This document shows, one piece after another, positions 1 through 5,457 of a stretch of 6,303 nucleotides of DNA. The number at the start of each line of letters is the position of its first letter. The first letter of the stretch is position 1. The DNA comes from Planctomycetota bacterium (GTDB lineage Bacteria > Planctomycetota > Phycisphaerae > SM23-33 > FEN-1343). The translations under genes and the position numbers were made by a program. Below the pieces are notes generated by a model that had not been told where the DNA came from, made no database searches, and saw only the letters and a list, made by a program, of their open reading frames with translations. Location: assembly GCA_013203365.1 (NCBI GenBank), contig JABMQG010000494.1, positions 1 through 6,303 on the forward strand, read 5' to 3'.

Positions 1-84
1 AAAGCCATTGCCGATGCTTTGAAGATCGTTACCGACCAAGACACACAAGGATGGTTCTCCTCGTGCGGCTATGTTGCAAGATAA
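1..84 (+). CDS. Transposase, C-terminal fragment (IS630-like), cut by the window edge
   Basis: Frame 1 is open from the first base to a TAA at 82-84 and gives 27 residues. It ends in a segment of the form DALKIVTDQDTQGWFSSCGY followed by VAR. From memory of the family, many IS630-type DDE transposases end with an 'ALxxITpxDxxgWFxHCGY' tail. That tail packs after the last catalytic acidic residue, which would lie outside the window. The assignment rests on this tail alone, as no catalytic residue is visible. The gene runs toward the sigma factor gene and is convergent with it. A CTAG lies 12 bases past the stop, which suits an IS630 end (known target preference: TA within CTAG). A chance open frame at the edge is the alternative. 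Confidence 0.6.
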   Translation, partial: KAIADALKIVTDQDTQGWFSSCGYVAR

Positions 85-99
85 TCGTGATATGCTCTA
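1..99 (+). mobile_element. Right end of an IS630-like insertion sequence (inferred boundary)
   Basis: The transposase tail stops at 84. After 12 further bases comes CTAG (97-100), at the centre of the 10-base palindrome GCTCTAGAGC (94-103). Elements of this family duplicate a TA dinucleotide and often use CTAG, so the element may end at or near 97-99. The left end and its terminal inverted repeat are outside the window, so the boundary is inference. Confidence 0.4.
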
Positions 100-120
100 G
101 AGCAGGAGAGCGTGGAAAGG

Positions 121-209
121 AGAAAGTAGAAAAGGCGGCAGGGCCATCATAAGTGCCAAGGCTTTTGATGGCGGAAGAATTGCTCTCTCCGGTCTCCTCT
201 CTACTTTCT
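121..209. repeat. Nested stem-loop between convergent genes
   Basis: Outer arms AGAAAGTAGA (121-130) and TCTACTTTCT (200-209) are perfect 10-base complements. Inside them GCCATCA (143-149) pairs with TGATGGC (166-172), and GCC/GGC can pair in that loop. The left flank is purine-rich and the right flank pyrimidine-rich. It lies between the transposase stop (84) and the sigma gene stop (254), so read-through from either side would form it. It may act as a 3' structure or transcription-damping hairpin. Neither strand has a clean U-run directly after the stem, so I do not call a classical terminator. Confidence 0.45.
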
Positions 210-253
210 ACTCTCAAGCCGTTAGAATGCCGGCGGGGGTTTGCTGGAGGCCC

Positions 254-1924
254 TTAGCTTCTCATCAGAATGGCGCGGTCCTGGTCGAGCATTTCTCTCA
301 TTTTCTTGATTGCGTGGATCTCGATTTGCCGGACGCGTTCCTTGCTTATTCCGATCGCCCGGGCGAGTTCTTCGAGCGTGGCCGACTCGCCATGGTTATT
401 GAGACCGTAATGGCCGATGAGGATGGCCCTCTCGCGCGGCGAAAGCTGCGCGAGCACAGCGTTGATACTTTCGCGGATTTCAGGGACTGAGACCTTGTTT
501 GGATCGTAGCTGGCCAGGCCGGCGGCGACGTCGATGGTATCTTCCTGCCCGGTTTGGAACCGGCCCAGCCTGTGCAATTCTCGAGGTACGGAACGCGCGA
601 AGTTTTTCATAATGGCCCAGCTGGCGTAAGTGGAGAACTTGAAACCTCGAGCGTAATCGAATTTTTCGACGGCCCGCATGAGTGAAATATTCCCATCGCT
701 GATAAGTTCGAACAGTTCCTGCGGGCCATTGAAGACGTGTTTGCGGGCGATGCTGACCACCAGCCGAAGGTTGGCGCGTATTATGTAGTTCTTTGCGGCG
801 CCGATCTGCGTAAGGATGGACTCTATTCGAGTGACGTGGCTCATTCGCACGTGTTTCAGGTCGATTTCCTTGCGCAGCTTGTCTGCGAGGTACTTGAGAT
901 AGTTGTACTTTCTGAACAGGTGCTGCTCCTGCTGTCGAGTGAGCAGGGGCACCTTGTAAAGGCTTGCCAGGTAAGGCGGCAGATCCTTGGGTGGTCGGAT
1001 GGTTCGTCCGCTCGTCTCGGCCGGGGGTACTGGGCCGAGAATCTCGTTAACTGCCTCCGGGTCGTCGAACTGCTCGTTGTAGATGCAGTCCAGTTCCATC
1101 GACAGAAGGTATCGTGCCCTCATTTCGTTGACGACGCGATAGATGCTGCTTCTGGTTCGGTTGAACCGCTCGGCCAGAACCGAGACGCTGACGCCGTGGA
1201 GAAAGCTGTGATAGATAACGCGTTTGGTCACGTGGTCGAGCGAATCGGAGAGCTTTGGGAAGATCGCCTCCTCCGGGTGTGCCTTGTCGTGATTTCGAAT
1301 GGTGTAGCGGATGGTTTCTATTGCTCGGCTGGTCTTTGCGGCGATTCGTCTGGCGACGTCGTTGAGGCAGCAGTCGCAGAAGTTGGCCATTCGTTTTGCG
1401 CGGCGGATGATGTCTCGTTGTTCGGCGGCTGAGAGTTTTCTGAATTGTGTCGATCTGGTCAGTTGTTGCGGATGTCTGGCGGCGAAGGCGTCAACACTGC
1501 TTTGCAGGAACGCGGTGCGCCGCTTGCCGTTGGGAAACAACATCCGCCGGGCGACCAATCCCTGTCGGCACCAGCGTTGGATCGTCTTGCTGGCCACGTT
1601 GAAATGCTTGGCAAGCGATTTGATGTCATATACAGGCTCGTCGTAGAGGCCGACGCTGTAGTCGAAGCTGTCGCCCATATCGAGAATCAACGTTTGCAGA
1701 TCCTGCCGAAGATTCTCGCCGTTGAGGGGCTCCATCACGGTGGCTGGTGAATGGCGATACCCGGTCAGACGAAACACGACGAATTCATAGGGGTAGTCCT
1801 TCTCTGGTACGACCAGGTTTGCCAAGTTCTCTGCCGCGTCGATGTACCCCTTTCTCAGGCGCAACAAGCCGATGGACAGTTGTCTTGCCAACTCGGCCAT
1901 AGAACGGTAAGTGTACGTCCGCAT
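254..1924 (-). CDS. Sigma-70 family RNA polymerase sigma factor with N-terminal multi-HTH extension
   Basis: This 556-residue protein directs RNA polymerase to promoters. Numbering is from ATG 1922-1924, chosen because AAAGGG lies 6 bases upstream; the same frame opens to 2068, but that 48-residue extension is hydrophobic and lacks homology I recognise. Residues 99-152 look like a MerR/excisionase-type HTH (DIKSLAKHFNVASKTIQRW). Residues 184-218 and 232-274 are two further HTH-like segments. Residues 315-350 resemble region 1.2 (VPLLTRQQEQ). Residues 376-448 are a canonical region 2, with a VEKFDYARGFKFSTYASWAI core. Residues 480-556 are region 4, with the HTH LEELARAIGISKERVRQIE. Only about 30 residues separate regions 2 and 4, so region 3 appears to be missing. 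RpoD-type factors have region 3, and ECF factors lack region 1.2, so this fits neither cleanly. I infer an alternative sigma factor with unknown targets. The stop is TAA (254-256). Confidence 0.9.
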   Translation of the reverse strand: MRTYTYRSMAELARQLSIGLLRLRKGYIDAAENLANLVVPEKDYPYEFVVFRLTGYRHSPATVMEPLNGENLRQDLQTLILDMGDSFDYSVGLYDEPVYDIKSLAKHFNVASKTIQRWCRQGLVARRMLFPNGKRRTAFLQSSVDAFAARHPQQLTRSTQFRKLSAAEQRDIIRRAKRMANFCDCCLNDVARRIAAKTSRAIETIRYTIRNHDKAHPEEAIFPKLSDSLDHVTKRVIYHSFLHGVSVSVLAERFNRTRSSIYRVVNEMRARYLLSMELDCIYNEQFDDPEAVNEILGPVPPAETSGRTIRPPKDLPPYLASLYKVPLLTRQQEQHLFRKYNYLKYLADKLRKEIDLKHVRMSHVTRIESILTQIGAAKNYIIRANLRLVVSIARKHVFNGPQELFELISDGNISLMRAVEKFDYARGFKFSTYASWAIMKNFARSVPRELHRLGRFQTGQEDTIDVAAGLASYDPNKVSVPEIRESINAVLAQLSPRERAILIGHYGLNNHGESATLEELARAIGISKERVRQIEIHAIKKMREMLDQDRAILMRS

Positions 1925-1999
1925 TCCGCACCCTTTCACGGCGAACAGCCCGACGAACGTCAAGAACGATGTAGACCAAATACTTATCCCTGATACTAT

Positions 2000-2028
2000 C
2001 CTATAAACCAAGTATCCCAGGAATGCAA
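2000..2028 (-). promoter_or_regulatory. Weak candidate promoter for the sigma gene
   Basis: On the - strand, TTGCAT (2023-2028) and TATAGG (2000-2005) are 17 bases apart, about 75 bases before the sigma start. They match the -35 consensus at 3/6 and the -10 consensus at 4/6. An odd-centred palindrome GATACTATC (1992-2000) overlaps the expected start point, and ATACTT/AAGTAT arms (1980-1985, 2010-2015) flank it; these could be an operator. The motif matches are poor, and the genome's promoter consensus is unknown. Confidence 0.22.
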
Positions 2029-2240
2029 GTTCCTTCGCAGGCTGACGTGAAACCTCCCATGGCCGCAACGAATACAGACATTGGGCAGACGCTCAGATGC
2101 AGGAGGGGGGGAGCGAACGTGCAGAGGGTGGCTTCGCAGCAGGTAAGGCTTTTTGTTGAAGTAGGTTAGATCGGTTGAGGATCCGATGGTGTGGTCTTAC
2201 GGCCGTGAACGAGCGACGCTACCGGGAAGGAAGGTAAGGC

Positions 2241-2299
2241 AGACAACAGCGTTGTCTTGTCGGCGTTTTTTTATTGTTGATGTAATTGGAACCGACAAC
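2241..2299. repeat. Tandem, partly competing hairpins in the lipoprotein-sigma gap
   Basis: AGACAAC (2241-2247) pairs with GTTGTCT (2251-2257) over a 3-base loop. Next to it TTGTCGG (2257-2263) can pair with CCGACAA (2292-2298), enclosing a T7 run (2266-2272). GTTGTC (2251-2256) can pair with GACAAC on either side (2242-2247 or 2294-2299), so the folds compete. On the - strand this is the 3' region of the lipoprotein transcript, but no U-run follows the stem there, so a standard terminator is not supported. I see nothing else in the 1925-2339 gap apart from the weak promoter candidate. Confidence 0.4.
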
Positions 2300-2339
2300 C
2301 GCATTTCGCGTACTCGTTTGCACATGATCCGCCAGTAGT

Positions 2340-3959
2340 TTACCCAGCGGCCTGGATAGAACGGTTGAGGCGATAGACTGGCTCAAGGAAGTAAGGTCTT
2401 TCCGGATGATCGGCAAGGATCTGATTGACCAGTTCGCGTGCCTGATCGAGGAACGTCCTGTCCGGCTGATTCCGGCATTGGCTCAGCTGATATAATCCCA
2501 TCATTGCAAATGCCTTGGAGGTTTGATACATCCACCTCGTGGCGCGGTTATCCAGTACGGGCGTCCTTTCGAGAAGGCGCTCGGCCACCTCGTCGTAGGC
2601 CTTTATGGCCGATTCGTAGCCTTGGCCGGCCTCTTCGATCAGTTTGGCAACGTCCGGAACCAGTGCAGCGGCTTGGTCGATGGCAGGGGGAACCGGCAAG
2701 TGTAGAATTTGGCTCAGCTTCTCGATACGCCCCGCCAGTGATTGGACGTGGCGTGTCGCCTCCAGCAACTCCCGCTGCAGGTCGGCCAATTCCAGGGCAA
2801 TTTTACCCTTTCGGGCCGTGGCGCCGGCCAATTCGCCCCGGCTGCTCATCGAGGCAAGTATTGGCTCGAAAGCTGATTGGGGGTTGTCCGACATGACTTT
2901 TCTGGCGTCGCTGCCGGACTTGGTGATTCCCCGCAAGGCCATGTCGTTGGCGCTGGCCGCCTGCTTGTAGGCCTTGGTTGCCAAGTCTTGCTGCCGGCAG
3001 GCTGCCGAGAAGGCCTCGAAGAGCATATTCGCCGTCGGGGCCAGTTTCGTCTGGACTTGTTGAACCTCCTGCCAGAGTCCTTCGCTCTTTGCGCCGGTCT
3101 CGACGGAGCGTACTGCCAAGGCGTCCAATTGCTTGGTGAGGGCTTCAATTTGGCCTGTAATGGAGGACAAACGTGTGTCGACAACTTGGAGTTCGTCCTG
3201 GGCAGTGGCGACCTGGAATTTCAGTTCGCCTAGTTTTTGGTCGTTCTGGTCGATTCCTTGTTCGATCTGCTCGGCCTGAGTGAGCAGTGAGAGAGTTTCC
3301 ATGTTTCTAGCGGATCGGCTCGCATCACGTAGCTTAGCCGCGGTCATCTGTTGGGACTTGGCGCTTTGCGCAAGCGTTTGGATCTGGCCATTCAAATCGT
3401 CGCACTGGAGCTTGATCTGGAGCCTTCGCTGAGACAGGCTGTCTCGCTCGGCTAGGGCGTCCTGCTTGAGTTGGAGCAGATCGGCGTGGTCCGACTCGGC
3501 CAGTTTTCCGAAGAAGCCGGCTAGTGCGGCGACCCCTTCGGCCGAGTCGAGTTGCAGCCGGGCCACGTGCATTTGTGTCATCGCATCTGCGATGTGTGCA
3601 CGTGCGACGTTGCCATGATAGCTGCCCGTTGAGCATTGGACTTCCGCGAGCAAGGCATAGGCGGGGGCCTTGGCGATGATGGTGGCGTTGGTGTTTTCGG
3701 CAATCGCCTTGGTCAGAATCTGCTCGGCTGTCTTTAGTGCGGCCAGGGCCTTAGGCCTTTCCGCCGTCCGTTCGACAGCGTTTGTCTTGTCAGGCTGGGG
3801 TGTTTGGCCCAGGAGGACGACTGCGCGAAGGTAGTGTCGCCGGGCCAGGTCGACTTGTAGGGCAATCTTTTTTGCCGCCTGATCTTGCGCAGATTCGCCG
3901 CAGCCAGTGACGACGATTGCCACAGCGGCGTACGCTGCAATCACAGCAATATTACGCAC
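2340..3959 (-). CDS. Predicted coiled-coil lipoprotein of unknown function
   Basis: The product is 539 residues from GTG 3957-3959 to TAA 2340-2342. The first 20 residues form a lipoprotein signal peptide: a short basic start (MRN), a hydrophobic stretch, and lipobox VTGC with Cys20 as the lipidation site. The mature protein should therefore be membrane-anchored on the outer side of the inner membrane or at the outer membrane. It is almost entirely alpha-helical. A helical, possibly TPR-like part spans about 39-139. Long heptad-like coiled coils span about 150-285 (rich in Q, L, E and A), and a shorter coiled coil about 390-419. A C-terminal helical segment (about 470-535) resembles a TPR unit (SKAFAMMGLYQLSQC, DQARELVNQILADHPE). 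No catalytic motif is visible, and the coiled coils suggest a structural or scaffolding role. An ATG at 3983 in the same frame is a weaker start because it has no ribosome binding site and would bury the signal peptide. I recognise no named family. Confidence 0.82.
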   Translation of the reverse strand: MRNIAVIAAYAAVAIVVTGCGESAQDQAAKKIALQVDLARRHYLRAVVLLGQTPQPDKTNAVERTAERPKALAALKTAEQILTKAIAENTNATIIAKAPAYALLAEVQCSTGSYHGNVARAHIADAMTQMHVARLQLDSAEGVAALAGFFGKLAESDHADLLQLKQDALAERDSLSQRRLQIKLQCDDLNGQIQTLAQSAKSQQMTAAKLRDASRSARNMETLSLLTQAEQIEQGIDQNDQKLGELKFQVATAQDELQVVDTRLSSITGQIEALTKQLDALAVRSVETGAKSEGLWQEVQQVQTKLAPTANMLFEAFSAACRQQDLATKAYKQAASANDMALRGITKSGSDARKVMSDNPQSAFEPILASMSSRGELAGATARKGKIALELADLQRELLEATRHVQSLAGRIEKLSQILHLPVPPAIDQAAALVPDVAKLIEEAGQGYESAIKAYDEVAERLLERTPVLDNRATRWMYQTSKAFAMMGLYQLSQCRNQPDRTFLDQARELVNQILADHPERPYFLEPVYRLNRSIQAAG

Positions 3960-3966
3960 TTGTTCG

Positions 3967-3973
3967 ACCTCCC
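3967..3973 (-). promoter_or_regulatory. Shine-Dalgarno site that sets the GTG start of the lipoprotein
   Basis: GGGAGGT on the - strand sits 7 bases before GTG 3957-3959. The upstream in-frame ATG (3981-3983) has no comparable site. Starting at the GTG gives a textbook 19-residue signal sequence before the lipobox cysteine. Confidence 0.75.
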
Positions 3974-4059
3974 GTAACTCCATGTTGCCCGCGGCTTGAT
4001 CGCAAATGGACGGCCTGCAGTAATTAAAAGTAGTAAAATAAATCCCGGCGTTTCGTTCA

Positions 4060-4096
4060 CCGGTGAGGCTTTTTTCGAGGCCACCGGCGGAGTATA
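4060..4096 (-). promoter_or_regulatory. Possible -10 box and leader hairpin upstream of the lipoprotein gene
   Basis: TATACT (4091-4096, - strand) matches the -10 consensus at 5/6, but no good -35 lies 16-18 bases upstream. Just inside the would-be transcript, CCGGTG (4060-4065) and CACCGG (4082-4087) form a 6-base stem around a 16-base loop that contains a T6/A6 run. The leader to the GTG would be about 125 bases. The AT-rich segment 4020-4040 lies between. Confidence 0.25.
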
Positions 4097-4545
4097 CAGC
4101 TTTTTTAACACATTCACCCGAGGGTTGCAATGTTCGGTCTTCACAATCCACCGGCGATTTTCGCCTCCGGGTCCAGGGGTGTAGCGTGTAAGCAGGCATC
4201 GGCTGTGGGTAGGGGCCAAGGGCCTTGGATTAGACGCCTTATGGCCAACGGCAGGGTCGGATGCAAGAGCATTGTTGGGGCGGAGGATGGAACGATTGGT
4301 GATTGGGCGCAACGTTTCGAGCCCATACTCGCTTTGGCTTCGACGGCACAGGCAATGGCAAGTTATTGTAGAGGCTGTCGGGAAAGTTAGACGGGCCATT
4401 AAGAATTTTCTAAAAAAAATAGGAAACTGGTTGATTTAGTGCTGCATGCGACGTAGTGTATGTTTAGTATGTTCGGAAGCGAGTCAGGAGAGTATCGCTT
4501 TTGACCGTTCTATGGCGCGGGCCATAGTGGATGCGAGGCAGATAG

Positions 4546-4725
4546 CCTGCCTGTGGCAGGGAGTTGCCCGCATCAGTTTCGGGGGTTGATGGGAACCTGG
4601 GTCGTTTGTTTGCCGGGGGTTTTATTTGTCTATCCTCCTTCATAGGGCAGTTTGAGTACGGTTCCACTTATTTCATGCCGAGCTGCGGCCACTGAAGTCG
4701 AGTGAAGTTCGGCTATCGGGAACCG
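4546..4725. repeat. Two hairpins in the gene-free stretch
   Basis: The first is CCTGCC (4546-4551) with GGCAGG (4555-4560) over a 3-base loop. The second is nested: CGGTTCC (4659-4665) pairs with GGAACCG (4719-4725), inside it GCCGA (4677-4681) with TCGGC (4709-4713), and inside that CACT (4690-4693) with AGTG (4701-4704). No open frame here looks coding. Between the lipoprotein leader and 4546 I see only a GGCGA/TCGCC mini-hairpin near 4153-4165 and an A8 tract at 4412-4419. Confidence 0.4.
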
Positions 4726-4852
4726 GTGCTGCCAAACCTGTTGGGGTTCTGTCGTGTTAGCTGCGCCTCCAGGCGTGCGGGTAGATGGTGTGCGCATTGG
4801 AAAGGTGAATTGGAATAAGTGACTGAATAAGGACGGCCACATGGGCCATCGG

Positions 4853-5050
4853 CCTGGTGGGCGCCAGGGGAACGGTCAGGTTTAAGGAGATCGAGATAAC
4901 AGGGTCCGTACCGTAACGGACCCGGACATCCTAGCCGGGCGAGGTGAGAATCGCTCACCGGACCCGGCGTTTTCCTCCAGCCGGTCGGCCGACACGCCTG
5001 CAATGCCCACCCCTCGCAGATCCCACTCGGTCGGCCGGCTTTATTTATAT
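4853..5050. other. Hairpin cluster; candidate structured RNA or REP-like DNA
   Basis: Four strong inverted repeats follow one another. CCTGG/CCAGG (4853-4857, 4864-4868) is the first. GGGTCCGT/ACGGACCC (4902-4909, 4916-4923) has a perfect 8-base stem. The third is a two-tier hairpin: GCCGGG/CCCGGC (4934-4939, 4963-4968) encloses GGTGAG/CTCACC (4943-4948, 4954-4959) across a symmetric 3x3 internal loop. The fourth has AGCCGG/CCGGCT (4979-4984, 5035-5040) extended by CCGAC/GTCGG (4989-4993, 5030-5034), with a 4-base bulge. A T-rich tract (5040-5050) follows on the + strand, which would suit a transcript ending there. I recognise no known RNA family. GC-rich DNA forms some hairpins by chance, so the RNA reading is inference. 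The cluster runs directly into the pseudogene fragment. Confidence 0.4.
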
Positions 5051-5250
5051 TGCCCCGAGCGAGGAGCACTTCATATTCCGTCCCTCGGCGTGTGCCAACA
5101 AGCCCAATGGCCAGGACGGAAGCGTCTTCGAAGGTTACGTTATCGACCGACAGGATGCCGGTGCCGGCCCCTGGTGCGACGGGGTCTTCGACAAGCGTCT
5201 CCGCCGACCGAAGCGTCTCCGCCTCTTATCGTCTTGCCAGCTGAGAGAGT
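5049..5250 (-). pseudogene. Frameshifted fragment of an autotransporter-type beta-strand-repeat surface protein
   Basis: The - strand frame from about 5192 to 5049 reads EDPVAPGAGTGILSVDNVTF, then EDASVLAIGLVGTRRGTEYE and VLLARGN. This follows a pattern I know from planctomycete surface proteins with autotransporter-associated repeats: 'xAPGxSPGtLtVxGnvTFxxGSxLaIElgGTtxGteYDxLxVxG'. Such segments usually lie near the C-terminus, before a dockerin or PEP-CTERM tail. In a neighbouring frame, 5250-5205 reads TLSAGKTIRGG, resembling the 'aGktLsGsG' block that normally comes first, which implies a frameshift near 5200-5215. A direct repeat of GGAGACGCTT (two copies, 18-base period) lies at that point. 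The frame has a stop just upstream (5226-5228), no credible start, and no likeness after 5049. The other end (5251-5457) looks non-coding. The frame match rests on memory of the family, not a search. Confidence 0.5.
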
Positions 5251-5457
5251 AGAGGGTGCGAACTGCGGAAACCGCTTGTGTGAGGCAAGGTTTTTTGCTA
5301 ACCCAAGTTCAGACCGTGCCTTGGCAAGGGCGTTGTCGGTCTTAGCAGGAGCAATCAATCAAGCGACGTACTGACAGGCTCATCAGGCCGACGAAGATAT
5401 CTGCCGTCGATGACGAGCACGGCAAAGAACACAGATCAAATGGGTTTTGGCTGGGAT

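Noticed and set aside
737..1432. 231-residue + strand open frame inside the sigma gene
   Set aside because: It lies antisense to conserved sigma regions, has no ribosome binding site or recognisable domain, and is a shadow of the coding strand's base bias.
1925..2068. 48-residue N-terminal extension of the sigma factor
   Set aside because: Hydrophobic and unlike a sigma N-terminus; the internal ATG at 1922-1924 has a good AAAGGG site at the right spacing.
3984..4199. Longer N-terminus of the lipoprotein frame
   Set aside because: It would place a signal peptide about 80 residues inside the protein; the GTG start explains the sequence better.
4385..4391. GTTRRRY-type core (GTTAGAC), considered as part of an integron attC site
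   Set aside because: No matching RYYYAAC partner at a fitting distance and no cassette-like gene; the motif is too short to mean anything alone.
4401..4426. A8 tract with flanking TTTTCTA/TAGGAAA, considered as a - strand terminator
   Set aside because: No GC-rich stem precedes the T8 run on the - strand and no gene ends just upstream of it.
4722..4750. Sequence GGTGCTGCCAAACCTGTT, resembling part of a bacterial SRP RNA
   Set aside because: The diagnostic GGAAGGAAGCAGCC apical core is absent on both strands, so the likeness is taken as chance.
4713..5069. 118-residue - strand frame downstream of the surface-protein fragment
   Set aside because: Only its first dozen residues continue the repeat-like pattern; the rest reads through the hairpin cluster and looks non-coding.
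4944..5374. Overlapping + strand frames (4944-5252 and 5003-5374)
   Set aside because: No ribosome binding site, low-complexity arginine/proline-rich products, and they lie antisense to the repeat-like fragment.
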